This document shows positions 31,765 through 43,100 of a stretch of 64,000 nucleotides of DNA, piece by piece. Source of the stretch: Diphasiastrum complanatum (Eukaryota; Streptophyta; Lycopodiopsida; Lycopodiales; Lycopodiaceae); NCBI GenBank assembly GCA_029204225.1, contig CM055095.1:11009506-11073505 (forward strand), read 5' to 3'. Each line of letters starts with the position of its first letter. Position 1 is the stretch's first letter. The notes beneath the pieces are model-generated. The model was not told where the DNA came from. It saw only the letters and a program-made list of their open reading frames with translations, and did no database searches. Position numbers and translations under genes: made by a program.

Positions 31765-33800
31765 CTAGAGCATCGCTGACCAACCGTTAGGGTATCGGTT
31801 GGGAACAGCTACATATCGCTCTGAAACATTGCAACTTAAAATGTGTCTGAGTAAAAATTCTAACTTCAAGGGCTCTATCACATATTTACCTGTGCAAAAA
31901 TTCAAAAATTTAACATTATATGAAAAATACGAGGATCGGGTGGGATTATAGGCCTCCACATATCCCCCTCACTTGTGAAGCAGCTCGCGAGCACTGACTC
32001 AATTCCTCCTAGCTCTTTTTCTGCTTGCTGGTTTTCTGAGAAAGATTGCTATTGCTCTGGCTCTTTTTTCATTGACTTGTTCAACTGTCTTGCCAACTGT
32101 AGCGAAGAAGTAGTCATTCATCTTGAGATAATCTTCTTTCAATGCAAGCCTGTTCAGATAACCTCTTACTCATTTATTTCCGAATGGGTCAAGTGGTGCA
32201 TCAATCAATGTATTATTCTCAGCATGAATATACCAACTAGCTAGACAATATTTCAGCCATTTCAGCAGATGAAACTATTAGGGATAAGGCTTCATATTTA
32301 TATTCGGTTAGGCTCCATTTATGTACATTTGTCTAGTTGATAGAAGTCCATAGGAGATAAGAGATGTGAAGCTTGGGTAGTTGTATGTATAATAGGGCTT
32401 TGTAATCAGGTTTATGGATCGAAGTGAATTTTGTTCCTTCAATCCTTTTAGATATTGGCAATAATTTGCTTCCCAATCTGTGAATATTGACCACATATCA
32501 TGAAAATATGGTAAGCTGGAGATTGAAATAGGGACAACATTGGGGCTAGATTTGACTCCATAAACCTCAAAAATATATACAGTATTTAGGTTATTCACAT
32601 GCTCATCCAGAGCAGGCAAAATACTATTTTTAGTTTGTCTAAGTTATTCAAGAACATACAAGCATAAGCATCCTATAATCAAATTGATAATGCTCAATTT
32701 GAGCATTGAATTGGTTGTGTACAATGGCTAGGATGAAAGGAATTTGATTTTTATTCAATAACATGGATTTGGCTTGAGCTTGGCTTGAGCTCGAGTTGAA
32801 CTTGGCCTCTTCCAGTTATTCTTTCAATTTCTCATACTCCTTCATGAGAGGCTGGAGATATCGAAGCTGAAAGGAATTGATAATATTCTGCTGGACATTC
32901 TTCAAAGCAGCAGGATAATTCTATATATCCCATGGGAAACACAGGCTGCTAGGGTTGTCTCGGCACTGATCTTCCATAAAATTGCCTCTTCAGCCTACCT
33001 TTGTAAATAACATTGCCTTCCTTTAGCATCTCTGAGGAACTGCTGGATAGAATCCTCCAGCTACTTCTGCTTGGCTTCGACTGTTATTTTGTCAGTAGTA
33101 GCAGCTCCCAGTTGTTCTTCCAACACTTTATTTGATTTATGTATGTGCTTTGAGTGTGTCGCTCATGTTGTAGCGACCCTTGAAGGGTTTGAATCTGTTG
33201 TTTGAGAAGCAAGTTCTATTTTTTAAATTGGTCTGACTACTCTTGTATCTCTTCCAATACTCGAGAGTTGCGTCAAATCTGCCCTTTGCTTCTTCTAGGG
33301 CTTGGTTCTTTTGTGTCATCTCGATGTGAGCTTCATCTAGCTCCTTGTTGGTAGCGGATATTGTATACTCGTACTTTGGTAAAAATATGGAAGAGATGGC
33401 AAATTGGATGAGGATTTTGAGATTTGGGTCTATAATATAAGATATTTTGTATTCCCTCTTCTCAAGATAGGCTCCTACATGAATCGCTCCACTTCGTGTG
33501 ATATAGTCTGCCTTGGTGATGGGCATTCTACCATCTATCGATAAGCCTAAGGCTTGGCACTAGAAATTTTCTGTAATAACTATTGTTGTGTTTCGGACTA
33601 TGCTACATATGTGGCCATCTTTGGTCTCATCCAGATTGTGAACTAGCTCATGGCACACTTATGAAAGGATCACGAATGGATCAAATTATGGCTCTGGTTG
33701 CTAAAGGTTGCAACACCGGCAGTATAGGTTTCGGGTGGGTTGTGAAGGTAATGGTATTGCTTGTAGCCATTGGAAGAGCTTCAAATCAATGCGTGATAAC
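31765..33800 (-). pseudogene. Decayed long ORF region of an unassigned retroelement
   Basis: A chain of minus-strand frames with many stops. The best-preserved part (33526-33137) starts MPITKADYITRSGAIHVGAY and includes an acidic-basic heptad-like helix (NKELDEAHIEMTQKNQALEE) likely to form a coiled coil. Further pieces include YLQPLMKEYEKLKE near 32850 and SYGLLSTRQMYINGA near 32320. The right end (33440-33800) is duplicated at 38181-38535. No gag, protease, RT or integrase signature is visible. It may be the extra ORF some plant gypsy elements carry, but this is inference. Confidence 0.5.
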
Positions 33801-33810
33801 TAAGAAATGA

Positions 33811-34732
33811 AAGCTTCCACATTTGTGAAAGTAACAAAGGTGTTTGATCGTAGCAAATGTAGTAGTAAAAATAAGAAAAAAAGAAAAAAAATGAACACGA
33901 AAAAAGAACGAATTAGCAAAGGTTCTTAATGATATGATAGTGCATTAAATTGGAAAGGACCTTCGTTCCTTAAAGGTATAAAGTGAACTTAACTAAAAAA
34001 TCAAATAAAACGAAATACAATAAGTGTTTCGCAAAATTCACAAAAGTCCAACTCGAAGACTTGAGTTTTGGACTGCAAAAAAATAAAATTTACACAGTCT
34101 GGTGGAAACAATCGAACTTGTTGATTTTCGCACATTTGTCGACTTTTTTCACAGTATTTAAATATGACATTTTAGGTGTCGCATTTTTTCGCATGTGCGA
34201 AATAAGCAAACATGGAAGTGCCCGAACAACTGATGAAGTTCTTGAGTTACGATTAACTTGCAATATGCACATAATTTCTTTTTTGATAGAAAATGACGTC
34301 TTCATGGCATATTAGTAAAGCAGTATAAAATGCACTCAACTCGAGAAGTTTTCAAGTAAAAGGTTTCATTGGAAATGTGATATTATATTAAAGAAAATGA
34401 TTTCTTAACAAATATAATTTAAAACAATAGAAATGTGATCTTATATTAAAGAAAAGAATGTTCATATAACAATAAAAAGAAGAATCTGAAACTTTTCTTG
34501 AGTAGTAATGACATCATAGTGCATACATGCTATTCAAACTTCATTTGAGTTTAAATAAAATTAAGCATGTTGTTTAGCCCTTGTATAGATATATAGACAT
34601 ATTCACATATAGCCTTTCTTGGTATGAAGACATTGTTGTCATTTGACATTATCCTACAAAAAGCCATACAAAAGTTCGAAAGATATTGGTATTATTCAAA
34701 TCAGATAATTGAGGCAAGACAATGCCACAGGA
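33811..34732. other. No recognisable gene
   Basis: Very AT-rich. Contains an interrupted palindrome TTCGCATGTGCGAA near 34189-34202 but no credible ORF. Confidence 0.45.
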
Positions 34733-36382
34733 ATTGATCACGTCCGCATCTATACAATTTGCCTTTGATCACCTGAAAGGCCCGTGATTGCCAAATCAAT
34801 TGACAACGTTGAGATTTCTATCACCGGTACGGGTGCCTGTTGCCTAGGAGCACTCATCCCGCCATCATTCTAGGGTGGATTTTGCACAACATTTTGATCA
34901 TTGAAACGATTATTAAGCCGCGGTGGAGGCAATCCTCCTTCTAGATTCTTGACACAGTGCTAATGGTATGCCACACAGCTGAAATAACAGTGATCCCTTT
35001 GACTGCAAAAATTGCAAATATCATCTGGCAGATCTAGTCGATAATGCACTTGCCGTTGAAATGGTCGTGGCTGCATCTCTTTCCCTTGTTGATATGGGTC
35101 TTGATACGACTTCATTTGTGGTGACATTGGTTGTAGTTGTGGTTGCTGATATTGAGGTTGTTGCATTTGCGGTTGTTGCATTTGTGGTTATTATGGTTGG
35201 TGTGCTTGGACTGCAAATGATCCAGCAGATCTTATTGCTTGTATTTGTCCAGTGGTTGTATGCATTAGAAATCAGACAATACCGGGTACTATGAGGACAT
35301 TCATTGATATAATGTCCTCCTTGATTATAATTCCAGCAAAAACGGATATTCCTTTGGTGAAACTCCGTAGTAACGGCCTCTTTTGTGACTGCTGGTAATG
35401 GCTAACTAGCTTTCCCCTTCTGCTTATGCTTCTTAGACCGTTTCCCATCACGTGAAGAAGTTGAATTCTCTTCTGAACTAGAGGAATCATTTGATTCCGA
35501 ACCTGCATCCATATCAGAATCAGAATCAGACGAGTCACCCTGCCGATGATGTCGACGCTGTCGTCGATACTTCTTCCTAGTTTCTTCTTCCTCTAATTGT
35601 CTTGCAGCATCCACGATATGTTCAGAGCCTTGACTATGTAGCGAAGTAGTTCCTCGTCGAAGAACCTTATGTAATCCATGATGAAAATACTTGATGCATT
35701 TAGCATTTGTGAGAAGTGGCTCTTGTAATCTCTTCTCTATCACCTTAAAACATTGAACATAAGATAATACATTTTCCTTCCATTTTTGCTTGATCGCTTG
35801 CAATTTATCTAGTATTTCTTCATCCTCATGTTCCTTCCACTACCTTTTCAGAAATGCCCTTCGTAATTCATCCCAGCTCCGAAACTCTTGCAACCCATAT
35901 TGTGAATACCACTGTGAAGCATTCGTTCTCAACGTGGTTGGAAATAATTCCAATTTCCGAATGTCTTCCATTTCACGATTCGCCTAACAAGCCACCAAGA
36001 ATTGGTGAATGTGCATGTCAGGGACATCATGCTTCTTACCTTTAAAACACTACAATATAGTCGCCCAAGTCCGGCCTATTAGACAGCCTCCATTCCATGT
36101 AGGATCGTAGATGTTTCCAAACTGAGCAACCAGCACCAGTAGACATTACAAGAAACTCCACTTCCTCCTCTGCTATCTCTACCCACAATTCAAATTCGTT
36201 CTACTCCAGAATATGCACCACAAAGAATTGGTTTCGACAACCGAACCAAAAAGGTGTTAGGGGTGTGTTTTTATCCCTTGACTGCCTGTTCCTAATTACG
36301 ACAACGGAACCCCTAGACTAGCAAGAGTTTATCACCGAGAATCTCTCCTCATGTTAACTACCGTTTAAGAGATACAACTTGT
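34733..36382 (-). pseudogene. Ty3/gypsy gag fused to integrase fragment (element P1)
   Basis: Minus strand, right to left: a degraded N-terminal gag; a helical gag part at 35803-35600 (MQAIKQKWKENVLSYVQCFK, IKYFHHGL); an acidic Ser/Asp-rich and basic stretch (DSSDSDSDMDAGSE) near 35540-35410; a Gln/Pro-rich stretch (MQQPQMQQPQYQQPQ); and a zinc knuckle CNFCSQRDHCYFSC at about 35015-34970. Then, from about 34830, it switches to the start of the integrase zinc-binding region. Protease, RT and RNase H are absent. Copy P2 at 43000-44571 has the same order and the same junction. Confidence 0.78.
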
Positions 36383-37880
36383 TTGATCGGAGTTATCGAA
36401 GAAGACATCTACATGGTAAGGACAACACTTTGTAGCAATAAGGTGTAGGTGGTTAATAGCATCCACTCATTATTGATTTTGATATACAAATAAGTCTTGA
36501 CCTTGAATCCCTTGTTAGCTGCTACTATAGTCAGATCTTCAATGTGCAAGTTTGATAGTAGTATTATAAAAGCTACAGTTTCTATGGTTGTTTAACTCTA
36601 GAACCTTAGTATTGGGCAATATCTATGTGGATATATGATATGAGCCATGTTCATTTTGTCATTGAAGAATTCTCTAAATTGTCACGAAGATTCAGTTCAA
36701 AGGTCAAATTTAGAATATATATAGTAATGATTCAAATTTATGATTTCCAATAGCCTTTTAGTATTCGATATATGCTCGACTTGTTGGGATGAGCATGATG
36801 ATAATATTGTTCCTAGATTTCAATGTACATTGTATTCTTTGGAATGAGCCTTTTGATATTTAAGTATCATGCTTAAGTTTGTTAAAATATCGTTCTGGGA
36901 TATTGATGGGACTGAATTTATCTTGATTTTTACATAATGACAATTATTCCATCCAAATTTTTGAGTTGATGCATTTCATGTGCTTAACGGCAAGACCTTT
37001 CATGTTCATGGTAGGCCTTTGGATGTTATGTGTAGTCTTCAATTCTCAAAAAATGTTGTTTTCCATGGGGACATGACTCTTGGTAATTATTGTCTTTAGA
37101 TCTTAAGATTCTACCTTTAGACTCTTGTGGAGGATGCCCTTCATTTGAGAGGCTTATGCTCCTAAATGTGGGAGATTATGTGTCTTGGGTAGGTGTTTGA
37201 GTCATAGGAGGTGAATAGTGAATTGCAGAGGATGTTATTGCTATAATGTTGAATGGGCTCCCATTCACATTCATGGCATGCTTCCCTGACAATAGTCATG
37301 AAGAGGGACCTATGATTTTATTTTCCAATGTTATCTATTTTAAATGTTCATGGATTATGTAATGTTAGCCCCATGATAACACATGACAACATTTGCGATG
37401 TGGGCCTCCGACAAATTTCTTGAAATTTTATACTTTATTGATTTTCAACATGTGGATGTCCCTCCATACGAATTCCAAAAACAAACGTTTAGTGGTCGAG
37501 AAACTATGGCGGCAACCAAATTTTGAAATTGTCATCACAATCCAACATATTCGGGACCATTGCAATGCAACAATCAGAGACATGGTGGAGCAATCGTGGC
37601 CAATATTTAAACAAAAATCTGATAGGTGACATGGACGTCAAAATCTGATGGACGTCGGATTTCAACATCTGCATCAACAATCTGACACCTAAAATAGTCG
37701 ATGGGACTTTTGTACGACTGATCAAATGTCGAATTGCGAATGATTTTGGCACGTTAGGATGTTAACATGTGTGTGTGTGTTAGAAACATATGTGGGGTGT
37801 GTGTAAGATTTGTGTAAATGATGACAAATAGTGAGAGAAAAAGTAAATGATGATATAAAGTGAGAGAAAAGTAAATGATG

Positions 37881-37921
<41 letters not shown>

Positions 37922-38180
37922 TCTAAGAATTTGTTGGAATATTGGATTTGTTATAATGGTTAAAACTGCAAAAGAATAGAGTAGAAATGTAAACAGTAAA
38001 ATGATGATTGGAAGAGAGAGAGAGAGAGAGAGTTGTAAGAATGTTTGAATGTTAAAATTTAATGTAGAATAAATTGTAAGATAGAATGATGGATTTATTT
38101 TGTGAGATAAATGATGAGAGATAGAGAGAAAGAGAGTTTTGTGAAAGAAAAAAAATTTAAAATGTAAGAAGTTAGATTGA
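36383..38180. other. No recognisable gene; GA-rich simple repeats at 37884-38040
   Basis: AT-rich with (GA)n at 37884-37918 and 38014-38032 and scattered GAGAGA. Short ORFs only. Confidence 0.5.
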
Positions 38181-38535
38181 GATATTTTATATTCCCTCTT
38201 CTCAAAATAGGCTCCTCCATGAATTGCTCCACTTCGTGTGATATAGTCTGCCTTGGTGATGGGGATTCTACCATCTATCGATAAGCCTAAGGCTTGGCAC
38301 TATAAATTTTCTGTAATAACTATTGGTGTGTTTCGGACTATGCTACATATGTGGCCATCTTCGGTATCATCTAGATTGTGAACTAGCTCATGGCACACTT
38401 CTGAAATGATCATGGATGGATCAAATTGCAAAAGGCTTTCTATTATGACTTTGGTTGCTAAAGGATGCAACACCGGTAGTATATGTTTCGGGTGGATTGT
38501 GAAGGTAATGGTATTGATTGTAGCCATTGGAAGAG
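38181..38535 (-). pseudogene. Second copy of the unassigned ORF segment at 33440-33800
   Basis: Highly similar to 33440-33800 over about 350 bp (GCTCCACTTCGTGTGATATA, CATCTATCGATAAGCCTAAG, GCAACACCGG). Minus-strand frame includes TINTITFTIHPKHILPVLHP, FDPSMIISEVCHELVHNLDD and DGHICSIVRNT. The pattern of substitutions leaves this copy open for 75 codons, suggesting it was once coding. Function unknown. Confidence 0.6.
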
Positions 38536-38539
38536 GCCC

Positions 38540-39012
38540 CCAGAGGCACGACTATGAGGAGGTGTAACTGCAATCTTAGTCCTATCGGTCCTGAGGTCTA
38601 GACTCTTAGTCCTCTAGATCGTCCACCCCTCTAGGTGGAAATCTATAGAGGGATCATCACTACTGTCTTCATCCCTCTATGCTTCTAGTGGATCTAGTTC
38701 TGGTGGTCTATTGGTACTGCCAACTGGTCCGGGTGACTGCACTGGAGATCCGAATGGTATGAAAGGTTGGATGGGTCTTGTGTAGTTGGTACAAACAGCG
38801 AAATTTAGGTGCCAGAACCCATCAATAATGAACTCATAGGCATCGAAGTAATTGTACCCCCCACAAAGCTGTATTCTAAATAAAGCATCTCCTGCCCGTA
38901 GGTGAGGGTGGAGTGCCGGGATATAGAAATAATAGTGTGTGGCTCCTTCTTGGATCAATTGACAGACATCCCCTAATGTAGGGTGGAACTGATTTTCATC
39001 CATTGTGCTCAA
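38540..39012 (-). pseudogene. Unassigned retroelement ORF with paralog at 21.3 kb
   Basis: Minus-strand ORF of 111 codons starting MSTMDENQFHPTLGDVCQLI with FYIPALHPHLRAGDALFRIQ and a Pro-rich tail (GSPVQSPGPVGSTNRPPELD). The FHPTLGDV...YFYIPALH block is shared with 21237-21363. It directly precedes, in reading direction, the ORF segment at 38535-38181, so the two may be parts of one protein. Not recognised as any known family. Confidence 0.55.
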
Positions 39013-39364
39013 GGGTCCAGCTCCTCACGAGGAAGGAGGTTGTTTGACACATTCTCCATTTTAGGTCTCTAGAGGCATCTACTGTCATCAAGATGGGATG
39101 CTAGAGTACAGCTCCAGGTAGTATTGGTTATATCAGTGTCTTTGGTGTTTCACAATCTTCGAGATTTAAGACCGTAGTTCACACGAATATAGTTACTTAC
39201 AAATGCTATAGGGATTTCCGGGGTACTCAGTTAACAATCATCTAGCTAGTTGAGTCCATGTTCCCAGACTCACTCCTTTGATGGATAAATCTTACCAATG
39301 CGTCTAGTCACATCCAATTAGCTCTCCATGTGGCCCCACCATCCAAGTGTCCGGTCTGATGTGG

Positions 39365-40190
39365 CCTAAATGTCAATTTTCAGAGAAAAAGGACAAATAT
39401 GATTGTACTATCAATCATTAAAAGTTATTGGTTGCTTAATCCAAAGATCTATCAAGTTCTAGGTGTTAAATCTTGATCTAGATGCTTTACACTATGATTT
39501 AAGCAAGAGCAATGGATCAAATGATCAAAAACATGGATGAGCAGCCTCACACGTGTGGAGGATAGTACCAGTATGACCTGTTTACAGGGAGTAAATTACA
39601 TTAGCTTACAAATGCATTTCAATCATAAAAACTCAAGACAAATGTGGAAATCACAACAAAACTAGAATTTCCCAATGTCACATCAACTTGTTATTGATTT
39701 GGTTGATCCCTTTATAGATCAAATACATCCACAAGATGTGTATTGTCCAGCAAGCCTTCACACGTGTGAAGCGTGTCTAGTCATCCAGATCCACCAATGG
39801 GAGCCATATGTGCTCATTTCCCAAAGTTGACTCTTCTCTTTGGCTAGAAAACAAAAAACTAGGCTTCCACATTTATAGGAATATTCCCTATAAAATAGAA
39901 TCTAATGGAATCTTCTTATCTTATCTTCTAGAAGCTTATCCACACGTGTGAATGGTATCTTGACATGTGTGAGTAATAACTCATTCACATGGAAGTCCAA
40001 TCTATTTACACAAAGTTTGACCAATTTGACCATTTTCAAGATTCTACTCAAAGGTCAATTTCACACTAGTGTAGATCAAGCTAAAATCAATCTAACTTTA
40101 TAAAAGTGACTTATGTGCATTCTTTCACACGTGGTAATAGACTCCACACGTGTGAGATCCTATCAAGATCAAATAATTTGAGATCTACTT
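39365..40190 (-). repeat. LTR-like sequence carrying six CACACGTG motifs
   Basis: Noncoding; on the minus strand there is a TATA-like CCTATAAATGTGGAAG (plus 39868-39883). The palindrome CACACGTGTG occurs at 39548, 39757 (as TTCACACGTGTGAA), 39941 and 40145, with variants TTCACACGTGG at 40124 and CATGTGTGAG near 39963. Retroelement origin is inferred from the TATA, the palindromes shared with proven LTRs and the adjoining LTR L homology; termini are not defined. Confidence 0.5.
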
Positions 40191-40310
40191 GGTGGGCCTA
40201 AGCTTAAACATGCTTATGGGACTAAATCCAAACTTAAGCTATTTAGCTTGTGCACTTGCACTAACTTAAGAATTAAACCTAACTTGAACTTCGGAATTAA
40301 CTTAGGAATT
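40190..40310 (-). repeat. Fragment of LTR L (inverted copy of 15000-15125)
   Basis: TGGGCCTAAGCTTAAACATG through CTTGTGCACTTGCAC matches the reverse complement of 15040-15125. Confidence 0.8.
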
Positions 40311-40379
40311 AATGGAACTTCTCCAGTTGAGTCTGCATGTTGGACATCTGATCGAATGTCAATTTCTCATCCCAACGTG

Positions 40380-40779
40380 CCCTTTCTGACTGCTCCTCAG
40401 CTTGTCGTATGGTTGCTTACACATCATGGAGTTGTTGCTGCAGATAAATGTTTTCCTGGATGGAATTTCCCCAGTGGGTCTGATAGTCTGCTATGGACTG
40501 GTCGAGGTACTTTCTGGCATCATGATTGGGCCAAATAGCCTTTCTCATAGAAGGGGGGAGATCTTCCCAAGGAGCAATGTTAGGAAGTGGCTCAGCGGCA
40601 TCGCGATAATGTTGGGATGGAGCAGTGAAAGGAGGGATATAGGGTTTAGTGTATGTGAAAGAGCTTGGTTGGGAATAGGTTGGCGTGGGTAATGGGGATT
40701 GTGTGGTGGTCATAAGAGGAGATGTAGTCGCATTGGCAACTCGTGCAACTAGTTTTTGAGCCATAATGACAGTGGACAA
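40380..40779 (-). pseudogene. Unassigned Pro-rich and helical ORF (retroelement-type)
   Basis: Minus-strand ORF of 120 codons: MAQKLVARVANA near the start, a Pro/Thr/Ser-rich part (SPLPTPTYSQPSSFTYTKPY), then WEDLPPSMRKAIWPNHDARK and a Gln-rich helix (NSIQENIYLQQQLHD) that runs on past 40417 with stops. Composition (disordered N-terminus then coiled coil) resembles the gag-like ORF at 60522-61590. No recognised domain. Confidence 0.45.
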
Positions 40780-41286
40780 ATTTTGTTCTTAATCATTTTT
40801 TTTTTAAAGTTTGGTTTGAGATGATGTTTTTGACAAAGATGAGCTCCAGAGAGCTCACACAGGGTACTGATGGATTTGGCATTGTGAGATCTATATTCTT
40901 GATGATGGGCGAGCTTATCTAAGGTGATTTGGTGTATGATCGTTGTCAAAGTTCTTCTCTCTAGGTTCTACTATGGCAGTCTCCCATCTAGTAGAAGTAG
41001 AAATGATCTAAAGATTGTTGTGTAGGGTGAGTACGGATAAGATCCACTCAAATCATAGTTCTCTATTGGTTGTCTAGATCTCTTCTAAGGCGGTCTCCCT
41101 ACTAGAAGTTATAACAAATTAGAAATGACATAATAAGTTCACTATGATGGTCTTCCAACTAGTGATTCCTTACTTAAGAAATAATCAACACTAATTAACT
41201 CCACGGAGGGAATAGGTAACAAGATGAGAGAGAAGGAAATATCCCATAAGCACATTCGCCATAAAGCATAAACCAGTGCGAAAGCC

Positions 41287-41469
41287 TTGTGGGGCTCGAG
41301 GAAAAGTTGGGCAGGAGATGTACACACTCGTAAATCCATTTCCGGATTTACATTCTTTCTCAACAATGGTCCTATTTCATGGAACAGTCGCAAGCAAACT
41401 TTGATAGCTCTATCTTACACTGAATCAGAGTATATCGCAGCCTCTCAAGCTACAAAGGAAGCAGTTTAG
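41287..41469 (+). pseudogene. Ty1/copia RNase H fragment
   Basis: Frame with RSWAGDVHTRKSISGFTFFL, then NNGPISWNSRKQ and ALSYTESEYIAASQATKEAV, the C-terminal half of copia RNase H (SWxSKKQ and STxEAEY-type motifs). It ends at a TAG where Trp is expected. The sequence right after it (41475-41650) is homologous to the end of LTR D at 11290-11480, as expected for pol followed by 3' LTR with an intervening deletion. Confidence 0.88.
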
Positions 41470-42075
41470 TTGAGACTCCCACTTACTACTTATCAGCGAA
41501 AGCGCAACTAGACAAAGTTTTTTAGCTACTCAGAGATAGCTTAGAGTACGCGGTTATCAGCATCTGATTTTGTACATGCTACATGTTGAATCAATCTACT
41601 CCTTTCATTGCATTTAGTATTATGTCAAAATGTATGCATCTGTTTGAATGTTTTGTAAGTAATAATCTCTTATTATTTTCTCTGCTAATTCAATACTTCA
41701 TTTTTTGGCTATAATTCACGGTAGTGGTAACGATTTCAAAGTTGGTCACTATAAGGTTAAACGTGACTTCAGTCATTATGTTTTGTTCAATATTGATAGG
41801 TGTAGTCATGCATTAGGAAAGAAGGCCCCATTCCGCTGCACTCGATAAGTCGTCACAGTCTTCGACTTGTCGTTATTGCATTTCCTCTTTCCAACATAAA
41901 TACCTTGCTACATAGAGTCACATATAATGTATTAATAAACTCACTATAAAAAAGGACTTTTGGTACATCACAACAAATCCATGCCTCTATTTGTAACATT
42001 TTGGAAATTTGTACTAGCTTTAAATAAGAAAATGTAAATAGGTTAGACTGAATTAATTTGCCAATGGATGTCTTT
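41470..42075. repeat. LTR D fragment plus inverted dispersed repeat
   Basis: 41475-41650 matches 11290-11480 on the same strand; 41875-42075 matches 11960-12160 on the opposite strand. The two parts are thus together in both places but with one inverted. Confidence 0.75.
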
Positions 42076-42169
42076 TTTCCAAGTATGGTGATAGTGTGAT
42101 ATGATAAAGATATGCTTAGCCAAGGAGGTAATATGTCTTGAATCTTTAGAACCAAATATGTTAGAAATC

Positions 42170-42515
42170 TTTTTGATAGGGGATGGTGTCTCCAAAAATG
42201 CCCTATCAAGGTAAGGGCCCTCACTGCCCCTACATGAGAACATGGATCACAATCCTGAGGTCCTCTCTATACTCCTTGATTTCTTAAAACTCCCAAAAGT
42301 CTAGCTACAAGAAGAATCATATCAATATCTAATGGTGTCAATCTCCAGGCTTTCTATGTTGATCAAACTTCACATAAATTGTTTACATGAAGATATTTTT
42401 TCTCTAACCCAATGTACTTCTCTAACTATCTCAAGGGCTAAATCTGATGTGCGAATATTCTCATGTGTGGTGTCGAAGGTCATGAGTTAAATAGATAGCC
42501 ATCTTTTGAGTTCAA
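42170..42515. repeat. Diverged LTR-like copy of 25987-26440
   Basis: Shares GTAAGGGCCCTCACTGCCCC-like text, then GTACTTCTCTAACTATCTCA and GGCTAAATCT, then GTGGTGTCGAAGGT, in the order seen at 26045-26400. Confidence 0.6.
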
Positions 42516-42527
42516 TGGATAGTCATC

Positions 42528-43100
42528 ATATCATTCACAAAATGCGGTCCCCTATCAGACACAATTTTCAATGGGCATCCAAACTATGATAGAATATTGT
42601 TGAATATGAATTTGGCAGTTGATTTGGTGGTGCTAACCCACAATGCTTTTGCTTCTGCCCACTTTGTAGCATAGTCAGTTGCTACGATGATATATGCATG
42701 ACCATTCGACGATTGCGGGTTTATTTTTCCAATAAAATCCAGTCCCCACCGCTAAAATGGTTCTATAGGTTGTAATGGTACCAATGGATAATCCATTGCA
42801 GGTAGTGGCCTTCCTTGTCTTTGGCATGCATCACAGTTCCAACAAAATGTAGTAGTGTCCTTCCAAAGGGTAGGCCACCAGAAGCCAGCCTGTAAAATTT
42901 TTCTTATCGTAGTTTCTGAAGCAAAGTGCCCCCCCACAACACCAAAATGAACTTCATCCATAATTTCCCAAATATCTTTTGTTTGAAGACAACGCCACAG
43001 TATTTGATCACGTTCGCGTCTATACAATTTACCTTCGATCACCTGAAAGGCCCGTGATTGCCAAATCAATTGACAACGTTGAGATTTCTATCATCTATAC
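42528..43100 (-). pseudogene. Ty3/gypsy integrase (element P2)
   Basis: Minus strand: IWQSRAFQVIEGKLYRRE, then a zinc-binding H-H-C-C pattern (VHFGVVGGH ... CWNCDACQRQ), then a core with GLDFIGKINP (first catalytic Asp) and, past one internal stop, KIVSDRG (second Asp). The last catalytic Glu and C-terminal part are missing, as other repeat sequence begins near 42515. The HHCC domain followed by D..D core at this spacing is typical of gypsy integrase. Confidence 0.88.

Noticed and set aside
34189-34202. TTCGCATGTGCGAA as another member of the CACACGTGTG palindrome set
   Set aside because: Different core and a non-symmetric centre; single occurrence in featureless DNA.
35061-35294. Val-rich hydrophobic plus-strand ORF, also at 43330-43548
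   Set aside because: It is the complement of the Gln/Pro-rich gag segment on the minus strand (CAA/TTG repeats), not a membrane protein.
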